Assembly: GCF_008727815.1 (NCBI RefSeq)
Contig: NZ_CP044230.1
Span: 232,001 to 296,000 of the forward strand
Length of the DNA stretch: 64,000 bases
Source of the DNA: Streptococcus sp. LPB0220
GTDB lineage: Bacteria > Bacillota > Bacilli > Lactobacillales > Streptococcaceae
Direction of reading: 5' to 3'
Shown here: piece by piece, positions 8,795-17,112 of the stretch
Position numbering within the stretch: the stretch's first letter is position 1
How the letters are laid out: each line of letters begins with the position of its first letter
Notes under the pieces: model-generated
Seen by the model: the letters and a program-made list of their open reading frames with translations, nothing else
The model's database searches: none
What the model was told of the DNA's origin: nothing
Program-made: the position numbers and the translations under genes

Positions 8795-9946
8795 TTAAAA
8801 GAACCCCCAGTTAGATTTGGAATATTTTTTATTCTGTGTCACATAAAAATAAATAAAATGAGTGGCTATAGCTAGAGCTAAAATGGTTGTTATACTCACT
8901 ACTATTATAGGATTAGAAGCAAAGATTAAAGAGAGAATCAAGGCAGCCAGATAGAGTGTCGCTTGGACACAGTAGTAACTTTTCGAATAGCGAAGATAGT
9001 GTTTGTTATAGGGCCCATTTACTAGGACAGCAGCTTGAAAGAGGCCAAATCCGATATAAGAGAAGCTGGTTGCAAAGAGACGATTAACTTCAGGATTCTG
9101 AAGAAAGCCAATCGATACAGTCATCATCATAAGTCCAATGAAAATAGGATAGTGACTGTAAATTAGAAATAGTCCCTTTTGATCAGATTTTTCATCAATA
9201 GCATGGTCGAATTGACCAAAATAAAACAAGAACAGAGAAAGCATAATAATGAAATAAAGAACCGAATAAATCGAGAAATTCTCGATTGTAAAGAAGTTAG
9301 CTAGCTCCATAATCATCTCTCCAAACGTAATAATGACAAGAAGGGAGATGCGCTCGATTAAATGGGGGAGATTTACCTGGTAATGCTTATCTTTACTAAG
9401 CAAGATAATTGGCATAATAAACGTTAGCAGAATACTAGCAAAGAAGATATAGACTCTAACGTAAATAGGAAGAGGAAGAAGAGCTGCTAAATAGACTCCT
9501 AAACTTCCTAGCCCTGTTATCCATAGAAAACCTTTGATACTTTCCCGATTAACATCATCGGTTGATTTTCTAAAAAACTCAACCAAATATTGAAAAAACA
9601 AGGTAAGGGTTAATGTACCAATAGCCCAACAGAGATAATGAAAATATTGTTGCCAATCAGGTCCCATCATATTGGCTATAAAGAGTAAAATTCCCATTTT
9701 GATAAACATGATTACCATGTTAAATAAAGAGTTCTTTCCATAGCGATTGGTATAAACGGTTTGAATCATCCAGGAATCGGTGAGAACCAAGACAGCCATG
9801 AAAAAATCAAGGAAAGAATTCCAAGTCAAAATACCGTTATGAAGATGGTCAATTAAAGTAGTTACTTTTGAAATTGCAAAAACAAACACTAGGTCATAAA
9901 ATAGTTCTGAAAATTCTACACGTTTATGTTTAATAAGAGTTGTCAT
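8795..9946 (-). CDS. ltrA: Low temperature requirement A (LtrA) family membrane protein
   Basis: 383 residues with about ten to eleven hydrophobic segments. The N-terminal motif HKRVEFSELFYDLVFVFA and the central ERISLLVIITFGEMI are hallmarks of the LtrA family, first linked to growth of Listeria at low temperature; biochemical function unknown. Ribosome site AAAGGACTT precedes the start. It lies between the two long direct repeats, in the accessory island, and is strongly AT-rich compared with the flanking core genes, consistent with acquisition by transfer. Confidence 0.9.
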   Translation of the reverse strand: MTTLIKHKRVEFSELFYDLVFVFAISKVTTLIDHLHNGILTWNSFLDFFMAVLVLTDSWMIQTVYTNRYGKNSLFNMVIMFIKMGILLFIANMMGPDWQQYFHYLCWAIGTLTLTLFFQYLVEFFRKSTDDVNRESIKGFLWITGLGSLGVYLAALLPLPIYVRVYIFFASILLTFIMPIILLSKDKHYQVNLPHLIERISLLVIITFGEMIMELANFFTIENFSIYSVLYFIIMLSLFLFYFGQFDHAIDEKSDQKGLFLIYSHYPIFIGLMMMTVSIGFLQNPEVNRLFATSFSYIGFGLFQAAVLVNGPYNKHYLRYSKSYYCVQATLYLAALILSLIFASNPIIVVSITTILALAIATHFIYFYVTQNKKYSKSNWGFF

Positions 9947-10043
9947 CTTAAGTCCTTTCTATTCTAGAAGTACAATTTATTATAACAGAAAATGGTAATG
10001 AGAGAAAAAGGATATGCTTAAATAATTTCATGTGGCGCGAATT

Positions 10044-10106
10044 GTCAAAACCTTGGAGCACATTTACCTCATGTACCAACTCACAGGCAGAGTGTTTGAT
10101 GATTGA
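10044..10106 (+). pseudogene. C-terminal remnant of a DUF1851/Tdi1-type protein
   Basis: The 21 codons read VKTLEHIYLMYQLTGRVFDD and a stop, nearly the same as the end of the longer broken gene at 11148-11537 (KVLEHIYLMYQLTGGVMDD). Only the tail of the gene survives; there is no start codon or upstream coding frame. The rest of 9947-10250 holds nothing else I can support. Confidence 0.7.
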
Positions 10107-10250
10107 TAATGAAGTACGTGTATTCTGAGGCAAAAGATTTCGAGACTCCATTACGTAACTCCCATCTATAAATAAAAAATGATAGTTTCATCATAGCAAA
10201 TCTAAAGAAACACGCTAAAAAGCAACCCTGACGAGTTGCTTAAAATCCTA

Positions 10251-11093
10251 TTAAAAATTAACTGTGTCAGGATCATCCTGAGTTTTGATGCCTTGAATCT
10301 TATCCAAGACTGCCATATCTTCCTCTGATAAGTCGAAGTCGAAGATATCCAAGTTACTTTTTATATTTTTAGGTGTCACAGACTTAGGTAGTGGCAAGAA
10401 ACCTTTTTGAAGGCTCCAACGCAGAGCAACTTGTGCTACAGATTTACCGTTACGTTCAGCCACTGCTTCAACATCTTCATTTCCAAAAATGCTACCTGTA
10501 CCTAGTGGACTATAGGCTTCAAGAAGGATATCGCGCTCTTGGCAATAGTCAACTAAGTCTTCTTGGTCACAACCTGGAGCCAAGAGGATTTGATTGACAT
10601 GTGGAACAATTTTAGCTGTTTCAATAAGAGCTTCTAGGTGATGTTGCATAAAGTTAGACACACCGATAGCGCGCACCTTACCTTCTTTGTAAGCTTCTTC
10701 CATAGCCTTCCATGCACCCGCATTGCCAGCCTTCCAAGCATCATTCTCACGAAGCGCCTTTGGATTAGGCCAATGGATAAGCAAAAGATCCAAATAATCC
10801 ACACCAAGTCTTTCGAGAGACTCATCGATAGAAGTCTTAGCCAACTCGTAATCGTGCTTATCATTCCAAAGTTTGGTAGTTAGGAAAATATCCTCACGTG
10901 CCAAATCACTATCAGCAATCGCCTTACCTACAGAAACCTCGTTACCGTAAATTTGTGCGGTATCAATATGTGTGTAACCAGCCTTAAGTGCGAAGCTAAC
11001 GCTGTTATAGGCTTCTTCGCCTTCAGCAATTTGCCAAGTTCCAAAACCAATTTTAGGAATAGTAACCCCATTTGCAAGTGTATATGTTTCCAT
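10251..11093 (-). CDS. Aldo/keto reductase (2,5-diketo-D-gluconate reductase type)
   Basis: 280 residues, a cytoplasmic NADPH-dependent carbonyl reductase with a TIM barrel fold. The catalytic tetrad is visible: Asp and Tyr in HIDTAQIYGNE, Lys in FLTTKLW, His in LLIHWPNP; the family signature GVSNFMQHHLE and the cofactor loop PKSVTPKNIKSNL are present. Start at 11093 (METYTLANGV) has AAGGTG upstream; the open frame continues further but without a site. It lies inside the island between the two direct repeats and directly abuts a broken DUF1851 gene. Confidence 0.93.
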   Translation of the reverse strand: METYTLANGVTIPKIGFGTWQIAEGEEAYNSVSFALKAGYTHIDTAQIYGNEVSVGKAIADSDLAREDIFLTTKLWNDKHDYELAKTSIDESLERLGVDYLDLLLIHWPNPKALRENDAWKAGNAGAWKAMEEAYKEGKVRAIGVSNFMQHHLEALIETAKIVPHVNQILLAPGCDQEDLVDYCQERDILLEAYSPLGTGSIFGNEDVEAVAERNGKSVAQVALRWSLQKGFLPLPKSVTPKNIKSNLDIFDFDLSEEDMAVLDKIQGIKTQDDPDTVNF

Positions 11094-11147
11094 GATTTTC
11101 ACCTTATCTTTTTTTAATAGTACTATCTTAAAAAAGATAAGACAAAA

Positions 11148-11537
11148 ATGCAAAGATTTGCTACGGCTATTATTATGAATAGTTCCTTACTTCTTTTTCC
11201 GATGTTCGTAACAGCCTTTGGAGATATTATTACTTGGGAAGAGAATGAATTTGTTGGTATTGTAAAATAAAATCTTCAAGACTGCGACATTATTATCAAG
11301 AGCCTGAAATATTTTCTTCAGTATTTAGATAACTCATATGTGACTGATAACTTTGAACTGGATTTATATAGACAGGCTGTGTTAAAACATGGTCCCTTGT
11401 CATATAACCAATGTTTCGGTTTTGTTCCTTTACTAGCATTAGGAGGCTTTAAAGATGTGGAACATATGGATAAAGTCAAAGTCCTGGAGCACATTTATCT
11501 CATGTACCAACTCACAGGCGGAGTGATGGACGATTGA
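11148..11537 (+). pseudogene. Broken DUF1851/Tdi1-type (GAD-like) protein
   Basis: One reading frame from 11148 to 11537 is coding-like but contains an in-frame TAA near 11268 and has lost its N-terminal domain at the junction with the aldo-keto reductase promoter. Recognisable pieces are VTAFGDIITWEENEF, then SYNQCFGFVPLLALGG and KVLEHIYLMYQLTGGVMDD, which follow the C-terminal Tdi1/DUF1851 pattern (immunity-type proteins). The in-frame ATG at 11340 could still give a 65-residue fragment, but it has no ribosome site. A terminator follows directly. Confidence 0.7.
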
Positions 11538-11546
11538 TAGAAAGGA

Positions 11547-11568
11547 ACCACCTTCGAGGTGGTTTTTT
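11547..11568 (+). terminator. Rho-independent terminator
   Basis: ACCACC-TTCG-AGGTGGT with a TTTTTT tail, six bases after the end of the broken DUF1851 gene. Confidence 0.88.
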
Positions 11569-11670
11569 CGACGAAAACGAGTGTGAGATAAATAACGAGT
11601 CTTTGGATGAGACTCGTTTATTTTGTGAATATAAACTTTTTGGTACAAAATTTGGTATAAAAAACAAAAT

Positions 11671-11981
11671 GACAAGCAAAAAAGCCTTGGAACTCAAGGC
11701 TTTTTCCTGTTGATTTAGATGCCCCCTGCATGGATTTGTAAGAACTTTTCATATTGAAAATAAACAAAAATGTTGAAATATAGCTGATTTTAGGGAAATA
11801 CTTTTAGGTATTTTCAATGTCAGGATTTAAAAATGGGGCAAAAGCGGGGCAAAAACGAATGACTCGTATTTTGTTTGAAAACCTATAATACCTAATGATT
11901 ATGCTATTCTAGATATATAGTTTTGTTATAAATAAATGTCAGTGCGAGATCAAATTGGAGAATAAAATGGAAAAACAAATT
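11671..11981 (+). repeat. Long direct repeat B with att-like core
   Basis: Second copy of the repeat at 8439-8746, 311 bases. Here the terminator loop and the stretch CCTGTTGATTTAGATGCCCCCT match the sequence downstream of the tRNA-Lys gene (13313-13336) even better than copy A. The small reading frame that starts MEKQI ends after seven codons. The copies bound the LtrA / aldo-keto reductase segment. Confidence 0.88.
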
Positions 11982-12024
11982 TCTACGTAGAATGGAATGC
12001 GAAAAAGTGATAATTAAAGAGACG

Positions 12025-12057
12025 AAAAAGCTGAGAATATGATTTCCCAGCTTTTTT
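12025..12057. terminator. Bidirectional terminator
   Basis: AAAAAGCTG and CAGCTTTTTT form a stem flanked by A and T runs on both strands; it lies just after the stop of the leftward DUF308 gene. Confidence 0.75.
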
Positions 12058-12082
12058 GAATGCGATAGAAATAGCAACTAGA

Positions 12083-12598
12083 CTATTTACGAAAGGCCTC
12101 AATAATGTAGGTGAAGCCAGTAACTAAAAATGAAAAGGCAATGACATAAACGACAAAGACACCTGTAGCCACTGGATTGAACAGAATCACTAGACCTAGT
12201 AAAAATTCAAGCAAGGCTACCCACATGATATTGCTACCAATAATAGGGAAAATCAATCTTAGACGATTGCCTTTAAAGAAAGCAATAATGGCTTCTACAA
12301 TTAACCAAATTCCTACAATGGTCGGAATGACGACCGGCAGGGTCACAAAGCCATAAGCAACGAGGTAAAGAGCTAAGAGAAGACTAACAAATCCTTGGAA
12401 AAGATAAACAGGTGAGCGAAGCTCTTTTGGTGCAGAGAAATAGCCTAAAATAGCTGCTATAGAAGAAACCAGTAAACCAAATGAAATCCACCAGCTGTAA
12501 GCAACAAGATTAGCTACTGGGTTTGTAAATAGGAAAAGTCCTAAAAGGACAAAAACAACTCCTGCAAGGAATAGCAGTAAACGATTAGAAAATTTCAT
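12083..12598 (-). CDS. HdeD/DUF308 family membrane protein
   Basis: 171 residues with six hydrophobic segments arranged as paired short helices, the pattern of DUF308/HdeD acid-stress membrane proteins. The glycine-rich repeats (LAGVVFVLLGLFLFTNP and LLGLVILFNPVATG) are typical. Start at 12598 follows GGGGGT and is supported by a consensus promoter at 12638-12666. It lies in the accessory island between direct repeat B and the tRNA gene. A role in acid or envelope stress is inferred from the family. Confidence 0.8.
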   Translation of the reverse strand: MKFSNRLLLFLAGVVFVLLGLFLFTNPVANLVAYSWWISFGLLVSSIAAILGYFSAPKELRSPVYLFQGFVSLLLALYLVAYGFVTLPVVIPTIVGIWLIVEAIIAFFKGNRLRLIFPIIGSNIMWVALLEFLLGLVILFNPVATGVFVVYVIAFSFLVTGFTYIIEAFRK

Positions 12599-12637
12599 TT
12601 CAATACCCCCTATATAGTATAATTTGCTAATAAAACT

Positions 12638-12666
12638 ATTGTACTTATTTTTATAGAAAATGTCAA
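12638..12666 (-). promoter_or_regulatory. Promoter of the DUF308 gene
   Basis: On the minus strand TTGACA (12666-12661), 17 bases, TACAAT (12643-12638). A perfect -35 and good -10. Confidence 0.85.
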
Positions 12667-12735
12667 TAAAATAAATAAACAATTTGGAAGTTTCAGTCTG
12701 ACTTACAAAAAGAAAAGGAGTTTTCACTCCTTTTC

Positions 12736-12817
12736 ACAGATTGAAGACAAAGTCCTTATAAAAGTGTCTTCTAAAGATTTTAACTTCAATCTGAAGCGAG
12801 GTTATCCTCGCTTTTTC
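12736..12817. terminator. Tandem hairpins between two leftward genes
   Basis: CAGATTGAAG...CTTCAATCTG encloses GAAGACA...TGTCTTC, followed by AAGCGAGG-TTAT-CCTCGCTTTTTC (12794-12817). The second has a T run on the plus strand and directly follows the stop of the truncated regulator on the minus strand. Confidence 0.6.
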
Positions 12818-13236
12818 TATTTATCAAACAATTCCTTATTTTCAATTAAGAGTTCTAGTGGAGATTTATCCCTTGCTTCAATAAAACCAGGTTCATATTG
12901 GTTATGAAGTGTTCTTTTCTGAGAAGTTGGATCAATATACAACTCATCTCCATCTTCTGTGTATAGTTGGTTGCCTCTTGTTAAGTAAAGTAAATCCTCT
13001 AAGTACTGTCCATCAGTTTCTAGAAAATCTTCGATGTATTTGACAGCTTTTAAAATCTCACTTACTTTATCAGAGTATTCATTAGATTCAAGAACACTCT
13101 TTTCTAACTCAATCTCTTTACTAGTTCCAAATAGTTGGGTTGGAGTTGCATTAAAATATTCTGCTATCTTATCTAAATTTGCAAAGGTAGGATAGCTTTT
13201 TTGTTTTTCATAATCAGAGATGTCTGGAAAGATTGC
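12817..13236 (-). pseudogene. N-terminally truncated XRE-family repressor
   Basis: About 139 codons on the minus strand, beginning IFPDISDYEKQKSYPTF and continuing NLDKIAEYFNATPTQLFG, the end of an XRE/Cro-CI helix-turn-helix domain, then an acidic C-terminal region ending ELLIENKELFDK. A TGA precedes the first residue and the first half of the HTH domain is missing, so it cannot start normally. The break coincides with the junction carrying an integrase-tail-like sequence (GGGGCAAATGATGGGGCAAA, 13251-13270). It looks like the repressor of a lost prophage or integrative element. Confidence 0.7.
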
Positions 13237-13279
13237 TCATAAAAAAATGTGGGGCAAATGATGGGGCAAATCAGTTATA

Positions 13280-13338
13280 GACAAGCAAAAAAGCCTTATA
13301 AATCAAGGCTTTTTCCTGTTGATTTAGATGCCCCCTAC
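13280..13338 (+). repeat. Third copy of the att-proximal segment, joined to tRNA-Lys
   Basis: GACAAGCAAAAAAGCC, a hairpin, then GATTTAGATGCCCCCTAC (13321-13338) match the first part of direct repeats A and B. Here the core continues into the intact tRNA gene, which makes this the original attachment site side. Confidence 0.8.
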
Positions 13339-13401
13339 AGGGCTCGAACCTGTGACCCATAGATTAAGAGTCTACTGCTCTACCAACTGAGCTAAGGAGG
13401 C
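13329..13401 (-). tRNA. tRNA-Lys (anticodon CTT)
   Basis: 73 bases on the minus strand. Acceptor GCCTCCT pairs with AGGGGGC, the D arm is GCTC-AGTTGGTA-GAGC, the anticodon loop reads CTCTTAA with anticodon CTT, and the T arm is ACAGG-TTCGAGC-CCTGT. CCA is not encoded. Its 3' end is repeated at direct repeats A and B, identifying it as an integration target. It lies ten bases downstream of the 6S RNA and is probably cotranscribed with it. Confidence 0.97.
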
Positions 13402-13410
13402 AAATATAAA

Positions 13411-13602
13411 AAGCTGTATTGGTGCCGAAACTTCACGATTTGTATTGAACCCGCGCAATTAAGCAGGTGGGCAACTCGCTCTGACTTAGCTGCTTCCGCG
13501 TGAAACGGCCTGCATACTGCCAGAAGTCTTTTGTTTCCCTAATAATACAAAAAATAGTCGGTCAACACTTAAGTGTGAAGTCGTACACCACAGCGTTTCT
13601 AT
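13411..13602 (-). ncRNA. ssrS: 6S RNA
   Basis: About 190 bases on the minus strand, right next to rarA, a conserved neighbour of 6S RNA in Firmicutes. The ends close on each other: GCTGTGGTGTACGACTTCAC near the 5' end pairs with GTGAAGTTTCGGCACC and ACAGC near the 3' end. The middle has GC-rich blocks (CAGGCCG, GCGGAAGCAGC, GCCCACCTGC) around a bubble as in 6S RNA. It would bind the housekeeping RNA polymerase holoenzyme and act as a promoter mimic. tRNA-Lys follows. Confidence 0.82.
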
Positions 13603-13608
13603 ATGTAT

Positions 13609-13614
13609 ATGATA
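13609..13614 (-). promoter_or_regulatory. -10 box of the 6S RNA promoter
   Basis: TATCAT preceded by TGG on the minus strand (TGGTATCAT, extended -10), seven bases before the inferred 6S 5' end. Confidence 0.65.
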
Positions 13615-13665
13615 CCACATTTTGAAAATATTTCAAGGAAAAATCTCAATTTTTTGAAACCGATG

Positions 13666-14937
13666 TCACTTTTTCTTAAATTGATCAATCTTCTCCTTGG
13701 TGGCTCCGAGAGCACGTTCGTACTTGCCATTTTCATTGGGAATAAAGTAGGAAGCGTGTTTGAGCTTGTCTGGCAGGTAGTCTTGCTTGACCCAGTTGCC
13801 AGGGTAGTTGTGGGGATATTTATAGTTTTGCGCATTTCCCAGTTCCTTGCTTCCAGCATAATGACCATCGCGGAGGTGGCGAGGAATGGGAAGATTGCCA
13901 GAACTTCTAAGGTCAGCCAAGGCCTTGTCCATGGCGACGTAGGCAGAGTTGGACTTAGGCGAAAGGGCTAGATCGATGACGATGTTGGCGATGAGAATGC
14001 GGGCCTCAGGAAAGCCGATACGCTCAGCTGCCTGAAGGGATGTTACGGTATGGATCTGCGCATCTGGATTGGCCAGGCCGATATCCTCATAAGCGATGAC
14101 GGTCAAGCGACGAGCTAGGCTAGGTAGGTCTCCCGCTTCGATCAAGCGAGCTGCATAGTGGAGACTAGCATCGACATCCGAACCGCGGATAGACTTTTGC
14201 AGAGCAGAGAGAACATCGTAGTGGCCGTCTCCATCCTTGTCCATGGTGATATAGCTACGTTGGAGGCTATTTTCCATGATGTCTAGCGTAATATGGCGGA
14301 CGCCTTCTGCATTTTCAGAGGTCGATAGCACTGCCAGATCGAGAGAATTAAAGGCGGAACGAAGATCTCCATTGGTCGAGGTAGCGATGAAATCCAAAGC
14401 GTCCTCATCGAGCACGACTGGAAAATTAAAGCCACGCTCGGGATCATCTAGCGCCGTTTTTAGAGCTTGCTTGACCTCCTCCGTCGTCAAAGGTTCCAGC
14501 TCAAAGATCTGTACGCGGCTTCGAATAGCGGGTGTGACAGAGAAAAAGGGATTTTCAGTCGTTGCACCGATCATGATGACCAGACCGCTTTCGAGCAAAG
14601 GCAAAAGAAAATCTTGCTTGGTTTTATCGAGGCGATGGATCTCATCCAAAAGCAGGACCAAGCCACCAGAAAATTTGGCTTCTTCTGCGATTTCTTGGAG
14701 GCGTTTTTTACTATCAACTGTTGCATTAAAGGTCCGAAAGGCATACTTGGTCGTTCCTGCGATGGCAGAAGCAATACTGGTCTTTCCGATCCCCGGAGGT
14801 CCATAGAGAATCATGGAGGACAGACGATTGGCCTCGACCATGCGACGAATGATTTTGCCTTCTCCGACCAGGTGCTGTTGACCGATGACTTGATCGATCG
14901 TCCGTGGTCGCATCCGGAGTGCGAGATTGTCGGGCAT
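13666..14937 (-). CDS. rarA: Replication-associated recombination protein RarA (MgsA)
   Basis: 423 residues. A AAA+ ATPase related to clamp loaders, acting at stalled replication forks. Walker A GPPGIGKTS, Walker B LLLDEIHRLDK, sensor 1 GATTENPFFSV and the C-terminal tetramerisation region (PIPRHLRDGHY, YKYPHNYPGNWV) are all present. Start at 14937 (MPDNLALRM) follows AAAGGAG; the frame is open 11 codons further without support. It is immediately upstream of the 6S RNA on the same strand. Confidence 0.96.
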   Translation of the reverse strand: MPDNLALRMRPRTIDQVIGQQHLVGEGKIIRRMVEANRLSSMILYGPPGIGKTSIASAIAGTTKYAFRTFNATVDSKKRLQEIAEEAKFSGGLVLLLDEIHRLDKTKQDFLLPLLESGLVIMIGATTENPFFSVTPAIRSRVQIFELEPLTTEEVKQALKTALDDPERGFNFPVVLDEDALDFIATSTNGDLRSAFNSLDLAVLSTSENAEGVRHITLDIMENSLQRSYITMDKDGDGHYDVLSALQKSIRGSDVDASLHYAARLIEAGDLPSLARRLTVIAYEDIGLANPDAQIHTVTSLQAAERIGFPEARILIANIVIDLALSPKSNSAYVAMDKALADLRSSGNLPIPRHLRDGHYAGSKELGNAQNYKYPHNYPGNWVKQDYLPDKLKHASYFIPNENGKYERALGATKEKIDQFKKK

Positions 14938-15051
14938 TTCCTTCTCCTTTCTAGCTTTGTCTCCTTTCAAAGAGGCGTTTTTTATGGTAAGATTGTAGTA
15001 ACTATTGTATCATATTCCGCTCTAAGAGTGGGAAATTAGAAAGAGGACGCT

Positions 15052-15522
15052 ATGTCTAAATACGGATTTTTGGATATTTTAGAAGAGGAGATGGACAAGG
15101 TTTTTCCTTTTGATTTTGAGATCAATTGGGATAAGAAAAACCATGCGGTAGAAGTGGCTTTTCTCTTGGATGTACAGAATACGGGAGGGGTTGCCCTGGT
15201 TGATGAGGCTGGTGAAGAGTCTGATGAGGATATCTTCTTTGAAGAAGCCGTCATCTTCTACAATCCAGCCAAGTCGCATGTGGAAGAAGATGCCTATTTA
15301 ACAGCGATTCCTTATGAGCCTAAAAAAGGCTTGTCTCGTGAGTTTCTAGCCTATTTTGCGACTTTCCTTCGAGATACAGCCGAGCTGGCCTTGGATGAGC
15401 TCATGGATTTCTTGGCAGACGAAGAAGCAGAGAGCTTTGAGATCGTCTGGAACCAAGAAGTTTTTGAAGAAGGCAAAGTTGGCCTAGAAGAAAGCACCTT
15501 TTATCCCTATCCGAGATATTAG
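15052..15522 (+). CDS. DUF3013 family protein
   Basis: 156 residues, very acidic, no membrane segment or signal. MSKYGFLDILEEEMDKVF and the acidic central part (GEESDEDIFFEEAVIFYN) match what I know as the streptococcal DUF3013 family; the function is unknown. Ribosome site AAGAGG precedes the start. It is divergent from rarA, with about 110 bases between. Confidence 0.82.
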   Translation: MSKYGFLDILEEEMDKVFPFDFEINWDKKNHAVEVAFLLDVQNTGGVALVDEAGEESDEDIFFEEAVIFYNPAKSHVEEDAYLTAIPYEPKKGLSREFLAYFATFLRDTAELALDELMDFLADEEAESFEIVWNQEVFEEGKVGLEESTFYPYPRY

Positions 15523-15575
15523 AAAAGATTCTAAGTGTTTTTTTGAATACTGGATTCAAGGAGAAGGGGAAAACT

Positions 15576-16118
15576 ATGCTAGAAAAAGTCAAACAGTTTT
15601 TCAGGAGAAGGTCAGATAAATCTGAGCAATCAGTTTGCATTCTGCCCCGCAATCGCTTTGCGAATTTAGATTTTGAGCGAGTATTGAAGTCAGGAACTCG
15701 TTGTTGTGTTGATGAAGATGGGCACTATGTTGAGGATGGTAAAATCACATTATTTGAATTTTCTATAGACTTTGCAGAATTTGAGTTCATAGGTGATTTC
15801 AAAATTGAGGAGGAAGATCAGTTTAAGCAACTATTAGCTCGTTTGAATAGTTTTGACAATGCCATTCAGTCCTATTTGGAAAGTGAGATGCAACAACCCA
15901 TCCCTCAGTATGCTAAGGATCTAGGCTATACTCAGAAGAGGTGGGAGAAAACCTTTTACTTCCATCCTTGGATATTAAGTTTTGAGGAAAACCCGCCTAA
16001 TCTTCGCTATGTTGCAGATTATGTAAATGATGAGTTTACGGTTTATTTTGCTAAAAAACATGGCAGATGGCAAGCATACTGGGATGCAGAGTGCCAAAAA
16101 GTAATCGAAGAAAGCTAG
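15576..16118 (+). CDS. Hypothetical protein
   Basis: 180 residues starting at 15576, where AAGGAGAAGGGG lies at good spacing. The N-terminal 16 residues are basic (KVKQFFRRRSDK), the rest is mixed acidic and aromatic with no membrane segment. The part LRYVADYVNDEFTVYFAKK near the C-terminus looks like beta strands. No family recognised. It follows DUF3013 on the same strand by about 50 bases and is more AT-rich than its neighbours. Confidence 0.65.
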   Translation: MLEKVKQFFRRRSDKSEQSVCILPRNRFANLDFERVLKSGTRCCVDEDGHYVEDGKITLFEFSIDFAEFEFIGDFKIEEEDQFKQLLARLNSFDNAIQSYLESEMQQPIPQYAKDLGYTQKRWEKTFYFHPWILSFEENPPNLRYVADYVNDEFTVYFAKKHGRWQAYWDAECQKVIEES

Positions 16119-16167
16119 CTCGTATTTTCCTAGAGAGTAATTGTTATCATAGAAAAGAGTAAATATC

Positions 16168-16602
16168 ATGGAATTATTGGATAGCAGAATGGATTTCCAA
16201 GGTTGCAAGATTGCCTTGATTTGTGGGGATAAGGTCTTGACTATCTTACGTGATGACAAGGACGATATCCCTTGTCCCAACATGTGGGAGTTGCCAGGTG
16301 GTGGTCGTGAAGGAAACGAAAGCCCTTTCGAGTGCGCAGCGCGTGAAGTTTATGAGGAATTGGGAATTCATTTAGATGAAGACTGTCTGCTTTGGAGCAA
16401 GATTTATCCTAGCGTAATCTTTAAAGACAAGCAATCGGTCTTTATGGTTGGTCAGCTAAGACAAGAACAATTTGACAATATTACCTTTGGGAATGAAGGA
16501 CAGGCCTATAAACTGATGCCTATTGAGGAATTTTTGAAGTCTAAACAGGCAGTGCCTCAGCTACAGGGGAGATTGAGGGATTATTTGGAGGAAGGTTTAT
16601 GA
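16168..16602 (+). CDS. Nudix hydrolase
   Basis: 144 residues. The Nudix box is complete: GGREGNESPFECAAREVYEE followed by LGI, matching GX5EX7REUXEEXGU. The enzyme cleaves nucleoside diphosphates linked to another group, for example oxidised dNTPs or sugar nucleotides; the exact substrate cannot be read. It overlaps the next gene (GNAT) by four bases, so the two are translationally coupled. Confidence 0.93.
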   Translation: MELLDSRMDFQGCKIALICGDKVLTILRDDKDDIPCPNMWELPGGGREGNESPFECAAREVYEELGIHLDEDCLLWSKIYPSVIFKDKQSVFMVGQLRQEQFDNITFGNEGQAYKLMPIEEFLKSKQAVPQLQGRLRDYLEEGL

Positions 16603-17072
16603 TAACACTTGTTCGAGCGGGAGCAGAGGATTTAGAAACTATTATTGCAATTCAGAGAGCTAGCTTTAAGGCTGTTTATGAAAAATACCATGATGAATAT
16701 GACCCTTATCTCGAGGACCGTGAACGAATCAAATGGAAACTGGCAGAGCGTCCCAATAGCTATTACTACTTTGTAAAAAAAGATGAAGAAAACATCGGAT
16801 TTTTACGAGTTCAGACCAATGAAGAGTTAACGGAAGCTTGGTTAGGGACCGCAGCGATTTTGCCTCCGTATCAGGGAAAAGGGTATGGTTCTGAGGGACT
16901 GAGATTGCTAGAAGAGGAATTGTCAACCATCACACAATGGGATTTGTGTACGGTATTACAGGATGCGAGAATGGTTGCCTTCTACGAGAAAAATGGCTAC
17001 CGTCAAACTCATATCGAGCCTGAAAAAGAAGGTATGGATATGGTCTACATGAAAAAATTGATTGACAAATAG
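16599..17072 (+). CDS. GNAT family N-acetyltransferase
   Basis: 157 residues with the acetyl-CoA-binding motif ILPPYQGKGYGSEGLRLLEEE (Q/RxxGxG/A as QGKGYG) and a C-terminal AFYEKNGY strand-turn typical of GNAT enzymes. It is coupled to the Nudix gene by an ATGA overlap. The acceptor is unknown; enzymes of this size acetylate small amines, antibiotics or protein N-termini. Confidence 0.9.
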   Translation: MITLVRAGAEDLETIIAIQRASFKAVYEKYHDEYDPYLEDRERIKWKLAERPNSYYYFVKKDEENIGFLRVQTNEELTEAWLGTAAILPPYQGKGYGSEGLRLLEEELSTITQWDLCTVLQDARMVAFYEKNGYRQTHIEPEKEGMDMVYMKKLIDK

Positions 17073-17079
17073 AAAGGAT

Positions 17080-17106
17080 GGTTCGGTTAAATTTCTAAAC
17101 TGAACC
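17080..17106 (+). terminator. Hairpin after the GNAT gene
   Basis: GGTTCGGTT pairs with AACTGAACC (one G-T). There is no T tail, so termination may be weak. Confidence 0.45.
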
Positions 17107-17112
17107 TGCCCT

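Noticed and set aside
8439..11981. Insertion sequence or composite transposon bounded by the direct repeats
   Set aside because: No transposase, no terminal inverted repeats or target duplications; the repeats contain the tRNA 3' end, which points to site-specific integration.
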